Of a stretch of 64,000 nt of DNA, positions 53,780 through 62,332 are shown piece by piece. Source of the stretch: Deferribacteres bacterium (GTDB taxonomy: Bacteria > Zhuqueibacterota > Zhuqueibacteria > Zhuqueibacterales > Geothermadaptataceae). How positions within the stretch are numbered: position 1 is the first letter of the stretch; every line of letters starts with the position of its first letter. The notes below the pieces were generated by a model. The model ran no database searches. It was not told the DNA's origin and saw only the letters and a list, made by a program, of their open reading frames with translations. Location: the NCBI GenBank assembly GCA_020633675.1, contig JACKDE010000002.1, forward strand, positions 496,001 to 560,000, in the 5' to 3' direction. The position numbers and the translations under genes are program-made.

Positions 53780-53835
53780 CATGAAGATTTTGAGCTTGTA
53801 GTACAATGCCATCTAATCGCCTTCAACTTCGCTCA
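53780..53835 (-). repeat. Repeat B copy 2
   Basis: The reverse complement of this 56-bp segment matches 36313-36368 (TGAGC, AAGGCGAT, AAGCTCAAAATCTTCATG). It lies only 9 bp from repeat A copy 2, while at the other locus the two are 441 bp apart. Confidence 0.8.
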
Positions 53836-53844
53836 ATCTAAAGA

Positions 53845-54054
53845 ATAACGCGTTGTGCGAATTTTTTTTGCAATAATTTTATTAGATAAACCATTGTTTT
53901 ATGTAATAATAGTACTCTTGTCATGCAGGAGGAATCCATTCGGCATCGTGAGGAAACGTCGCTATATTCCGCGGAAACGTCAAAATAGATGCCTCCGGCA
54001 TGACAAATCGGGCCATTTTTTGCTCATCAACGGCTTATTTCAATCGCACAACGG
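53845..54054 (-). repeat. Copy 2 of the 210-bp dispersed repeat (repeat A)
   Basis: It matches 35661-35871 in reverse orientation along the whole length. It contains an 89-bp core at 53918-54006 with 19-bp terminal inverted repeats (TTGTCATGC, GGAGG, ATC; 2 mismatches). No convincing open frame is present. Confidence 0.85.
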
Positions 54055-54095
54055 TTTAAAGAACAGGATATTCTGTTTCTATCGAACCCACGTTT

Positions 54096-55313
54096 TTATT
54101 CGCGGCCAAAGGCGTACAGTTTGCCGTCTGTGCTGGTAAAATAAAGCCGGTCGTCGACGATAAGCGGCGCGGCCAGGATAGAGCCCAGCTTGTGCAGTTG
54201 GTCGTACACTTTGCCATAATCGCCGGTTTTCTGGGCTTCGGCGAGAAGCTCCGGGCGCAAGGTGCTATCCGGCGTGAAAATCGTGAAAAAATTCTTGTCG
54301 GCCGGCTCGGAGGCGATGGTGTATTTCAGGGTACCCTGCTGTTTGTCCACGACATAGAGCTTGCCGTCGAAGCTGGGGTAGAAGACCTCGTCTGCTGTGG
54401 CGAGCGCTGCCCCGAAGATATTGAGCATGATGGGATATTGCCACAGTTTTTTACCGGATTTGGCGTCAAAGGCATAGCAGCGCGGCCCGTCGGAAGTGCC
54501 GACGTACAGTACGTCATCCTGCACGGTCGGCTGCGCGATCACCCAGCTCGGTGTCTGCTGAAGCCAGTAGCCGGTGCCGTTTTGCGCGTCGAGGGCATAG
54601 AGAATGTAATCGCGGCTGCCAAAGTACAGCACGCCATCGCGGACGGTGGCCGAGCTTTGAATTTCGCCCCTGGGAAAGGAGCGGTTGCCGACGGTGTCAA
54701 ATTGCCATTTAAGCGCGCCGGTGTTTTTGTCGAGGCAATACATCACACCGTCGAAGGAGCCGAAATAGATGTGTTCACCAGCGATTTCGCCGCGCGTGTG
54801 CACGATACCGCCGGTTTCGAATTGCCAGATTTTTTCACCGGTTGCTTTATCGACGGCATAGATGTTGTGATCGCCGGAGCCGAAATAGACCAGATCTTCG
54901 GAAATCGCTGGTGTGGAAAGATAGTAGTCCCAGGGATCGTAAATTTGCTCGCCGGCGGTTTGAAATTTCCAGGCCAGGGTGCCATTGTTGCGATTCACAG
55001 CATAGCAAAAGCCATCCATCGAGACAAAATAGAGCAGCTCGCCATCGATGGCAGCGCCGGAATGGACCGCGCCGTCGGTTTCGAATCTCCACTGAAGCTG
55101 GCCACTCTCCGCATCGACGGCATAGAGCGAGTGATCGCTGCTACCGAAATACAGGGCACGATCATGGGCAAGCGGCGTGGTGAAAATTTTGCCCTTGGTG
55201 GCAAATGTCCATAATTTTGAATGGAACGGCTTGCTTTGGCCGGAGAGATTTGTCCAAAGTGCCGCGATTGCCAGCATGATGGAAACGGCAATACGTGTCG
55301 CTTTTTTCATCAT
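54096..55313 (-). CDS. Secreted PQQ-like beta-propeller protein
   Basis: The 405-residue protein has a signal peptide (ISIMLAIAALWTNLSG region) and about seven PQQ-type blades (SLYAVDAESGQLQWRFET, NIYAVDKATGEKIWQFETGG, YCLDKNTGALKWQF, and others), ending YAFGRE. It is a paralogue in fold of the lipoprotein at 22437-23594. No quinoprotein active site was recognised, so a scaffold or cofactor-free binding role is as likely as a dehydrogenase. Repeat A ends 41 bp from its stop. Confidence 0.87.
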   Translation of the reverse strand: MMKKATRIAVSIMLAIAALWTNLSGQSKPFHSKLWTFATKGKIFTTPLAHDRALYFGSSDHSLYAVDAESGQLQWRFETDGAVHSGAAIDGELLYFVSMDGFCYAVNRNNGTLAWKFQTAGEQIYDPWDYYLSTPAISEDLVYFGSGDHNIYAVDKATGEKIWQFETGGIVHTRGEIAGEHIYFGSFDGVMYCLDKNTGALKWQFDTVGNRSFPRGEIQSSATVRDGVLYFGSRDYILYALDAQNGTGYWLQQTPSWVIAQPTVQDDVLYVGTSDGPRCYAFDAKSGKKLWQYPIMLNIFGAALATADEVFYPSFDGKLYVVDKQQGTLKYTIASEPADKNFFTIFTPDSTLRPELLAEAQKTGDYGKVYDQLHKLGSILAAPLIVDDRLYFTSTDGKLYAFGRE

Positions 55314-55643
55314 TTACATCCACCTTTCGTGTTGCTTGTCGCGACAAGAATCGGGTCATCCATCTTTGTTTGAAAGTCGCAGACAAGCAATGAATTCATC
55401 TGCAAACATGGACATTTCAAATTTTTATTTGGTTTAAATCAATTTTGTGAATTATTTTCTATGCTTCTGATAACTTCAAACATGGCTGATTCTAACCACG
55501 AATCAACGGAATGGGCGCGAACATTACGAGCAGGAATCATTCGCGGGATTCGTGAGCACGTTCGGCTAAAGTGATCTGAATGCTTTGCAACCCGGGCGCA
55601 TGCATCCGGTCATACATCCGCCGGACAAAACCCTTTTAAAAAT
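55314..55643. other. Intergenic region with short inverted repeat
   Basis: No gene was recognised between the divergent propeller and ABC-F genes. At about 55495-55570 the pieces AACCACGAATC and GATTCGTGAGCACGTTCGGCT form an imperfect inverted repeat of the CACGAAT type seen elsewhere. Confidence 0.5.
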
Positions 55644-57614
55644 ATGATCCGACTGATTCGCATCGATAAACAATTCGTCACCAAAAAGATTTTTGACCAG
55701 GCTGATCTGCACATCAAACCCGGCGAGCGTGTCGGGCTGGTGGGTCCCAATGGCGCTGGCAAAACCACCTTGTTGAAAATCATCCGCGGCCTCGAGCCAG
55801 TGGATGGCGGCGAAGTGATCATCGCCAAAAGCAAAACCATCGGCTATCTCGAACAGGACATCACTGAAACACCGGCGGAGACCGTGCTCGAGGAAGTCAT
55901 GCGTGGTTTTCCGGAAATCGCGCAGACAGAGGGCAAGCTGATCGAGCTCGAGCATGCATTGGCCGAGCAGCCGCACGATGAGGCATTGCTGAAAAAGTAC
56001 GGCAAGCTTCGCGAAGCCTTCGAGCAGATGGATGGCTACAAAATCGAGAGCAACGCGCGTGCGATTCTGACCGGTATCGGCTTTGCGCCGGAAAAGCACA
56101 AGTCGCCGGTACGCAATTTCTCGGGTGGCTGGATGATGCGGCTGGCGCTGGCGCGTCTGCTGATGCAGCAGCCGGACATTCTGATGATGGACGAGCCCAC
56201 CAACCACCTCGATCTCAATTCGATTATCTGGCTGGAAAATTTTCTGCAGGCCTACGAAGGCACGGTTTTGCTGATTTCGCACGATCAGTCCTTTTTGAAC
56301 CGGGTGGTGAATCGCGTTGTCGAAATCAGCAACCAGCAACTGATCGGCTATGCCGGCAATTACGATGCTTATTTGGAAGAAAAGGCCGCGCGCATGGAGT
56401 TGACCATCGCGGCATATAAAAATCAGCAGCGCAAGCTGGCTGAAACCGAACGTTTCATCGAGCGCTTCCGATACAAGGCCACCAAAGCGCGGCAGGTACA
56501 GAGCCGCGTCAAACAGCTTGAAAAAGTTGAGCGCGTCGAGCTGCCGGAAGAAAGCAACCACAACATGCATTTTCATTTCCCGCAGCCTGAGCGCAGCGGC
56601 AACATCGTCGCGGAGTTGCAGGGGATTGAAAAACGCTACGGCGACAATGTGGTCTATCGCAAGCTCGATCTCCACATTCAGCGCCAACAGAAAATCGCGC
56701 TGGTCGGCCACAATGGCGCCGGCAAATCGACGCTGCTGAAAATCCTGGCGGACACGACCGACATCCAGGCAGGCTCCTGCAAACTTGGCCATAACGTGCA
56801 GCCCTACTATTATGCCCAGCACCAGCTCGACATTTTAAATGCCAGCAACACCATATTGGAAGAATTGATCGAAACCGTGCCGGACAAGCCGGAGCAATGG
56901 CTGCGCAGCCTGGCCGGCATGTTTCTTTTTCCCGGCGATGATGTTTTTAAAAAGATAACGGTGCTGAGCGGCGGCGAAAAAGCGCGTGTGGCGCTGGCGA
57001 AAATGCTGGCGCGCCCGGCCAACTTCCTGATTTTGGACGAGCCCACCAACCACCTCGATATCCATGCGCGCGAGATTTTGCAGCAAGCGCTGATCGACTA
57101 CGAAGGCACGAGCATCTTCATCAGCCACGACCGCACATTCATCAACGCGGTCGCGACCCAAGTGATCGAAGTCGACCACGGCAACCTGCGCGAATTTATC
57201 GGCGATTACGACTATTATCTGTGGAAAAAGCAGCAGGAAGCGCAGGATGTTCAACCCGAAAAAACAGCCACTCCCGCCAAACAAAATGATGATTCGGGCA
57301 ACGCTGCCAGCAAAAAAGACGAACGCCGGCTGCGCGCGCAACTCCGGCAGGAACGCCAGCGCCGGCTCAAGCCGCTGGAAGATGCGCTTGCCAAAAGTGA
57401 ACAGAGAATCGCCGAATTGGAGTCACTTAAAGCTTCACTGACGGAAGAGCTTTGCCGTCCGGAAATTATTGCCGACAAGCAAGCTTTCCCTGAAAAATCG
57501 AAGCTGCTGGGGCAAACCAGCGCCGACCTGGAAAAAGAGTACGAGATCTGGTCTGACCTGAGCGAAAAAGTGGAAGAAGAAACCGCCAGATTCGAAGCCG
57601 AAGCGGATTTGTAA
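55644..57614 (+). CDS. ABC-F family ATPase (Uup/EttA-like)
   Basis: The 656-residue protein has two ABC domains without membrane segments: Walker A GPNGAGKT and GHNGAGKS, signatures FSGGW and LSGGE, and Walker B plus D-loop LMMDEPTNHLD and LILDEPTNHLD. A linker between the domains and a C-terminal charged coiled coil (residues about 555-650) match Uup-type ABC-F proteins, which act on ribosomes or bind branched DNA. Resistance-type ABC-Fs share this layout, so the exact role is open. Confidence 0.93.
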   Translation: MIRLIRIDKQFVTKKIFDQADLHIKPGERVGLVGPNGAGKTTLLKIIRGLEPVDGGEVIIAKSKTIGYLEQDITETPAETVLEEVMRGFPEIAQTEGKLIELEHALAEQPHDEALLKKYGKLREAFEQMDGYKIESNARAILTGIGFAPEKHKSPVRNFSGGWMMRLALARLLMQQPDILMMDEPTNHLDLNSIIWLENFLQAYEGTVLLISHDQSFLNRVVNRVVEISNQQLIGYAGNYDAYLEEKAARMELTIAAYKNQQRKLAETERFIERFRYKATKARQVQSRVKQLEKVERVELPEESNHNMHFHFPQPERSGNIVAELQGIEKRYGDNVVYRKLDLHIQRQQKIALVGHNGAGKSTLLKILADTTDIQAGSCKLGHNVQPYYYAQHQLDILNASNTILEELIETVPDKPEQWLRSLAGMFLFPGDDVFKKITVLSGGEKARVALAKMLARPANFLILDEPTNHLDIHAREILQQALIDYEGTSIFISHDRTFINAVATQVIEVDHGNLREFIGDYDYYLWKKQQEAQDVQPEKTATPAKQNDDSGNAASKKDERRLRAQLRQERQRRLKPLEDALAKSEQRIAELESLKASLTEELCRPEIIADKQAFPEKSKLLGQTSADLEKEYEIWSDLSEKVEEETARFEAEADL

Positions 57615-57991
57615 ATTCCGCAAGTTGCGTCTTGCGGCGGTTGCAGTGCCTGCAATTTCCGCCTCTAAAAATTCGCTTCATCAGCCTGCCATCCCCCAAT
57701 CCCCGCCATTCGAAATCTTTACCAACCAGTAAAATTTGAGCTGAACATCCTGCGTTTTGCCACAAAATGGCCACTGATTTGCACATTGCAATAAACATGT
57801 TGTGGGGTTGGTACGGTTGTTGAGTATCTGCGCTGCACTTGCTGCTATCTCGCCTGCTTTGCACTGCGCCACTGACAAAAAAGATGCTTTTTACGAAGAT
57901 TCCTGTATATTTCCTGCTTGAGTTCATTCGGGTGGGAGCGGCCAAGCCGTGCCCGCTGTTTTATGAATTAATCAAAGCAAGGAGATGCGAG
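57615..57991. other. Intergenic region before the cupredoxin gene
   Basis: A stem CCGCAAG-TTGCGT-CTTGCGG at 57618-57637 follows the ABC-F stop codon and may act in termination, although it lacks a T run. Nothing else was recognised in these 377 bp; the promoter of the redox cluster should lie here. Confidence 0.45.
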
Positions 57992-58366
57992 ATGCAAAAG
58001 AACACCAATCGCCGCAGGTGGTTATCATGGATTTTCGCTGTGCTGGTCGCCGGGCTGTTGTTCCAGTGTAGTGGTGAGAATCCGCTGGCGCCAGACGTGC
58101 GCGGCGACAACGAAGTCTGGATTACAGCGAATGGATTCCAACCGACGACTTTGACCGTTTCTGCAGGAACAACAGTATCGTGGATTAACAAGGATAATGT
58201 GAATCACGCTGTCAATAGCGGATTGCCCAATAATCCTAAAAATGAGTTTCCTCAGTCACCAACGATCCGGCCAAATGGAACATACAGTTATAAATTTAGC
58301 AATGCCGGTTCCTATAACTACTATTGTCCGATTACTTCCGCTACCGGAAAAATTGTGGTCAATTAG
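57992..58366 (+). CDS. Cupredoxin-like lipoprotein lacking part of the copper site
   Basis: The 124-residue lipoprotein (GLLFQC lipobox, Cys26) has the plastocyanin-like fold: FQPTTLTVSAGTTVSWINKDNVNHAV and TYSYKFSNAGSYNYYC. A type 1 copper site needs two His, Cys and usually Met. His72 and Cys112 are present, but the usual C-x-x-H-x-x-M reads C112-P-I-T115-S-A-T118, so the second His and the Met are Thr. It may therefore bind copper weakly or not at all. AAGGAG lies 7 nt before ATG 57992. It leads a cluster of haem protein genes. Confidence 0.88.
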   Translation: MQKNTNRRRWLSWIFAVLVAGLLFQCSGENPLAPDVRGDNEVWITANGFQPTTLTVSAGTTVSWINKDNVNHAVNSGLPNNPKNEFPQSPTIRPNGTYSYKFSNAGSYNYYCPITSATGKIVVN

Positions 58367-58547
58367 CTCGAATTGAATAGGCATATAAACCACAAAGTCT
58401 CGAAAACACCGCTTTTTGAACACACGATTTTTGCCAAGCCCTGAATGAGTGATCGGCAAATGGCTATTCGGGTTCATTGGTATTCACATTGTGACCTGGG
58501 GCCTTTGTGGTGACAGTTTGCAATAAACATCCTTTCGAGGAGCAGAT

Positions 58548-59822
58548 ATGAATGTGAAATATAGATTTTGGCGTCCGTTGCATTTGGGGTGTGCGGCCGG
58601 TTCGGCAATCGTCGTTGCCCTGCTGGTGGCGAGCAGCCCTGCTTTTGCGCAGACCGGGATTCCGGACGCGGTTTTGGATATAATGGATGAAAGTTGCGCG
58701 ACCAGCGGCTGCCATGCCGGTCCAAACGCGCGCAGAGGCCTGGATTTGACGGCGGAAACCTTGTATCAAGCTGTCGTCAATGTACCGAGCCGGGATGTGC
58801 CGACGCTCAAATTGGTGCAACCCGGCAATCCGCAGCAGAGCTATCTGTTTTTGAAAATGGTCGGTGGCGAGGGCATGAAGGGCAAGCGCATGCCACGCGG
58901 CAATTCCACTCTGACAGCGCAGCAGATTCAAGTTGTCGCTGACTGGATTTCGTCGATACCGACTGGTGCGTCGAAGGCAGATGCCCGCAAAACCTATGCG
59001 GAAGCATTCGAAAGCTGGTCGAGCGCCAACTTGCCGACCACCGCCACGGTACCAAAGGGCGCTTTTATGTATCGCATCGCCCATCGGTTCAACAGTCCGG
59101 TTGATGCCGGTTTTGATGAGTTGTTGGGCCTCGATGGCGGCGCCGCGATGATGACGCAGGTCGCTTTTCCGCTCAGCAACGATCTCACCGCCTCGATATC
59201 GCGTTCCAAAATCAATGCGACCTTCGAGCTGGCGGCAAAGTGGCGGCTGATGCGCGAAAAAACCGGCGGCTCGGTGCCATTTTCCGCGGCCGTGCTTGCC
59301 GGTGTGGACTGGGCCACCGAAGGCGACCTTTACGATCCCGATGCTCCGGCTGAAAAGATGAGCCGCACTGCGGGTGAACGCTTTGGGCTGTTTGTGCAAG
59401 CGCCGCTGAGCAAAACGCTTGGGCCCAAGTTGTCGGTGATGGCTGTGCCCGGTGTGCTGCTGAATGGCAATGTCGGCAAGTCCGGCGAGGCGGCACTGGT
59501 GTCTCTCGGGCTGGCTGGCAAGCTCAACCTGAGCACGAAATACGCTCTTTTCGCCGAGTTTGTGCCAATACTCACCGGCGCGGAAGATGCGGCGGTGATC
59601 GGTGGTGTTTTGAATGAAAATGAAGCCGGTGAACAGATTTTCTACGACAGCTTTACCGCCGGAGTTGAGATCGCAATCGGTGGCCATGTGTTTCATGTTT
59701 TCGTGAGCAATTCGGCCGGCAACACCACCAATCAATACATGAGCGGGGGCAATTTCGACTTTTTCAACGGTGATATGCGCATCGGTTTTAACATTTACCG
59801 GCTGCTCAATTATCCGTTTTAG
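58548..59822 (+). CDS. CX4CH haem domain fused to a DUF5777-like outer-membrane barrel
   Basis: After a signal peptide (to about residue 35) the protein has a mono-haem-type domain with CATSGCH (C50, C55, H56), a CX4CH spacing, and a likely Met ligand in KRMPRG near residue 113. From about residue 160 to the end it is made of alternating beta-strands with aromatic turns and ends in a C-terminal Phe (NYPF), consistent with a small outer-membrane barrel; I compare it to DUF5777 barrels. This would be a haem-barrel fusion in one polypeptide. GAGGAG lies 6 nt before the ATG. The next gene starts 9 bp after the stop. Confidence 0.78.
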   Translation: MNVKYRFWRPLHLGCAAGSAIVVALLVASSPAFAQTGIPDAVLDIMDESCATSGCHAGPNARRGLDLTAETLYQAVVNVPSRDVPTLKLVQPGNPQQSYLFLKMVGGEGMKGKRMPRGNSTLTAQQIQVVADWISSIPTGASKADARKTYAEAFESWSSANLPTTATVPKGAFMYRIAHRFNSPVDAGFDELLGLDGGAAMMTQVAFPLSNDLTASISRSKINATFELAAKWRLMREKTGGSVPFSAAVLAGVDWATEGDLYDPDAPAEKMSRTAGERFGLFVQAPLSKTLGPKLSVMAVPGVLLNGNVGKSGEAALVSLGLAGKLNLSTKYALFAEFVPILTGAEDAAVIGGVLNENEAGEQIFYDSFTAGVEIAIGGHVFHVFVSNSAGNTTNQYMSGGNFDFFNGDMRIGFNIYRLLNYPF

Positions 59823-59831
59823 GAGATTCTC

Positions 59832-60272
59832 ATGAAGATATTTTGCAAAGCTACGCTTAAAAATGCCGTCGTCATTGCGTGCAGCACGTTGCTGATGCTG
59901 GCCTGTGAGCATACCATTCCGCTCGATGCGCCAGCAGGTTCTGGCGGTGGCGATGAGCAGAGCCCGACTTTTTCCGCCCTGCAGAGCACTATTTTCAACA
60001 GAAAGTGTGCGCTATCCGGTTGCCATATCGGCAGCTCACCCGGTGGCGGGCTGAACTTGTCTGCAAGCCGGGCATTTGGCCAGCTCGTCAATGCAAATTC
60101 AAGTTACGGTGTGCCAAGGGTGACGCCGAACGATGCCGACAACAGCGTTTTATACCAAAAGGTGATCGGCAACAGCCGGTTCGGCAGCCGCATGCCGCTT
60201 GGCAGTTCGTTGTCATCGACCGAGGTCAACCTGATTCTCGACTGGATCAACGAAGGCGCACCCAATAACTGA
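59832..60272 (+). CDS. CX4CH haem-domain lipoprotein
   Basis: The 146-residue lipoprotein (LLMLAC lipobox, Cys25) carries a single domain parallel to the N-terminal domain of the barrel protein: CALSGCH (C59, C64, H65), GGGLNLSASRAFGQLVN, and SRMPLGSSLS with a likely Met ligand, ending LILDWINEGAP. The spacing CX4CH is unusual for c-type haem but recurs in planctomycete-type cytochrome domains. GGAG precedes the ATG by 7 nt, and the gene almost abuts the barrel gene, so the pair is very likely an operon. Confidence 0.85.
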   Translation: MKIFCKATLKNAVVIACSTLLMLACEHTIPLDAPAGSGGGDEQSPTFSALQSTIFNRKCALSGCHIGSSPGGGLNLSASRAFGQLVNANSSYGVPRVTPNDADNSVLYQKVIGNSRFGSRMPLGSSLSSTEVNLILDWINEGAPNN

Positions 60273-60434
60273 TGAGGCTAATTGTGGATTATTCGACCGC
60301 CAGGCCCCATAGCTTGACTCTGCTTTATTGCCTGGTGGTTTGCGGAGCTGACGGGCTGAGATTGATCCTGATTCCATCGCCTGCGCAATGAAGCAAGCGT
60401 TGAATCCACATCATTCAAATATGGAGAGATAAAA

Positions 60435-61061
60435 ATGGTTCCCAAATACCATTGGCTGGCTGTTTTGGCAGCAATAACCCTACTCGCTGCGCCAGTGTTC
60501 AGCCAGGATAAAAACACCAGTACCAGCAATCTGAGCAATCCGCAAATTGCAGGCAAGCAGTTGTTTGTCGGCAAAGAGTGCACGGCTTGCCACACCCTCG
60601 CTGAGAAGGATGAAGGCGAGAAGACGGCAATGCAATCGACGCGAGATGACGAGTGGTTTGCGGGACACGTGGCCGAGCATTCAGAAGTGATTCTGCGTGA
60701 CGACCGCAGCTCCCGGCGCAAGCGTCGCACTGCAGCAGAAGAAGTCGATATGCTGCGAGCCTATCTCGATGGCACCACGGCGGCAGAAAAAAAACAGATC
60801 GACAGCATGTCTGAAGATGTGTTCAAAGGCGCTTATCTCTATGCGCAAAACAAATGCCAGAACTGCCACATGATCGCGGGCGAGGGTAAGGATATCGGGC
60901 CTGATTTATCCAGGGTCGCCAGCAAGCATGATCGCGCCTGGCTGCTAAAAAATCTGCTCGATCCCAAGCAATTTGCGCCGGACACCGAAATGCCCAGCTA
61001 CGAGGAGTTGGGAGAGCAGGCGCTCAATCAGATTGCAGCGTATCTCACAACATTGAAATAA
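60435..61061 (+). CDS. Dihaem cytochrome c
   Basis: The 208-residue secreted protein has two CxxCH haem sites: CTACH at residues 49-53 and CQNCH at 141-145. The second domain has a clear axial Met in DTEMPSY and resembles class I cytochrome c (IGPDLSRVASKHDRAWLLKNLLDPK), while the first half is charged and less typical. It follows the CX4CH genes by 162 bp and has its own GGAGAGA ribosome site. It is a plausible soluble partner for the haem-barrel protein. Confidence 0.9.
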   Translation: MVPKYHWLAVLAAITLLAAPVFSQDKNTSTSNLSNPQIAGKQLFVGKECTACHTLAEKDEGEKTAMQSTRDDEWFAGHVAEHSEVILRDDRSSRRKRRTAAEEVDMLRAYLDGTTAAEKKQIDSMSEDVFKGAYLYAQNKCQNCHMIAGEGKDIGPDLSRVASKHDRAWLLKNLLDPKQFAPDTEMPSYEELGEQALNQIAAYLTTLK

Positions 61062-61150
61062 AAAATTGCTTTCACTGCAGATTCCGCGTATGGCAGCGTC
61101 GGTGGCATGCTGAAAGCACGACCCAAACGCTCATTTTCCGGAGGTTCTTG

Positions 61151-62131
61151 ATGATGAAAGTGACATCCATTCGAATGGTCAGTTGGCTCATGTTTCTGCT
61201 CAGCCCCGCTCTGCTGTGGGCGCAAAGCAATTCCGTGACCGTTGTGGCTGCCAAAGACAACACGCTCTATTTCAGCGCCAATGGCACGCTTAGCAATGGC
61301 GCTGGCTCCTACCTGTTTGCCGGCAGCGACCAGAGCGGCGCCAGCAAACGCGCCTTGATACAGTTTGATCTCAGCAGCATCCCTGCGAATGCCGTGATCG
61401 ATAGTGTCAGGCTGCGACTAAACATGTCCAAAACGACTGCAGGAGCAACAACGATTACATTGCATAGATTGACCTCGGATTGGGGTGAAGGGACTTCCGA
61501 TGCGGGTGGTGAAGAAGGGGGCGGCGCAGCTGCTGCAAGCAACGATGCGACCTGGATTCACGCCTTTTTTAACTCGGTAAGCTGGGCAAGCGCGGGCGGC
61601 GACTACGCGTCTTCCAGCAGTGCTTCGCGAACCATTTCAGGCACAGGGGCTTACACATGGGGTTCCACCAGCACTATGGTTGCCGATGTGCAGGGCTGGG
61701 TCAACGATGCGTCTCAAAATTTCGGTTGGATTTTGATCGGCGACGAAGAAGTACAGAGAAGCACCAAGCGCTTCGATAGTAAAGAAAATTCCACGGCGGC
61801 CAACCGGCCAACGCTAACGGTACATTACTCGCAAACCACCAGCGTGGCTGAAGAGAGCGAGTTGCCGAACAACTTCCGTCTCGAACAAAATTATCCGAAT
61901 CCATTCAATCCAACAACCACCATTAAATACGCGTTGGAGAAGCCGGCAAAGGTCACTCTGACCGTGTTCGATTTGCTCGGCAATACGGTTGCCGTGCTAG
62001 TGGATGATGAGAAAAGCAGCGGTGAGCACGAAGTGGTCTTCGAAGCGAGATCGTTGCAATCCGGTGTCTATTTTTATCAGATTGAGGCTGCTGGCGCAAC
62101 ACAAACCAGGAAGTTGACGCTGGTGAAGTAG
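61151..62131 (+). CDS. DNRLRE-domain secreted protein with C-terminal sorting domain
   Basis: The 326-residue protein has a signal peptide (WLMFLLSPALLWA), a DNRLRE-type beta-sandwich at about 30-215 (RALIQFDLSSIPANAVIDSVRL, FGWILIGDEE, RPTLTVHY), and the C-terminal sorting domain beginning NYPNPFNPTTTIKY and ending RKLTLVK. It should be exported by a type IX-like route to the surface. GGAGG lies about 7 nt before ATG 61151. It is the last gene of the redox cluster and is followed by a terminator. Confidence 0.9.
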   Translation: MMKVTSIRMVSWLMFLLSPALLWAQSNSVTVVAAKDNTLYFSANGTLSNGAGSYLFAGSDQSGASKRALIQFDLSSIPANAVIDSVRLRLNMSKTTAGATTITLHRLTSDWGEGTSDAGGEEGGGAAAASNDATWIHAFFNSVSWASAGGDYASSSSASRTISGTGAYTWGSTSTMVADVQGWVNDASQNFGWILIGDEEVQRSTKRFDSKENSTAANRPTLTVHYSQTTSVAEESELPNNFRLEQNYPNPFNPTTTIKYALEKPAKVTLTVFDLLGNTVAVLVDDEKSSGEHEVVFEARSLQSGVYFYQIEAAGATQTRKLTLVK

Positions 62132-62217
62132 CATGGCGCTGAAATTTTCCTTCGCGTTCGTTAGAGCAAACGAACACAACCCCAAAACGCTTCATGATTT
62201 TCCGATGAGAACACGTG

Positions 62218-62254
62218 GCCCCGGCTGTTCAGGCGAAACAGTCCGGGGCATTTT
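62218..62254 (+). terminator. Terminator after the DNRLRE gene
   Basis: GCCCCGG-CTGTT and AACAG-TCCGGGGC form a stem of about 12 bp with one bulge around CAGGCGA, followed by ATTTTTATTTG. It closes the redox cluster. Confidence 0.88.
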
Positions 62255-62332
62255 TATTTGATGTAAGAGCTCGCCAGCTTTCGGCCTGCTTTTGGTTGTA
62301 TCGCGAGCATTTTCTTTGTACTTTGCGCGGTG

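Larger units (their letters stand above)
53536..54095. other. Repeat-rich intergenic region
   Basis: No gene was found in these 560 bp. They contain four repeat pieces: a CCCCTTCGAAGGGG-bounded element (53639-53729), repeat B copy 2 (53780-53835), and repeat A copy 2 (53845-54054) with its 89-bp palindromic core. Confidence 0.75.

Noticed and set aside
54192..55214. A 340-codon plus-strand frame
   Set aside because: It is antisense to the secreted PQQ propeller and contains no recognisable domain.
55566..56822. A 418-codon minus-strand frame
   Set aside because: It is antisense to the ABC-F ATPase with both Walker motifs and signatures intact.
58464..59912. A 482-codon minus-strand frame
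   Set aside because: It is antisense to the CX4CH haem-barrel gene, which has a signal peptide and ribosome site; the minus-strand product is His/Arg/Gln-rich and unrecognisable.
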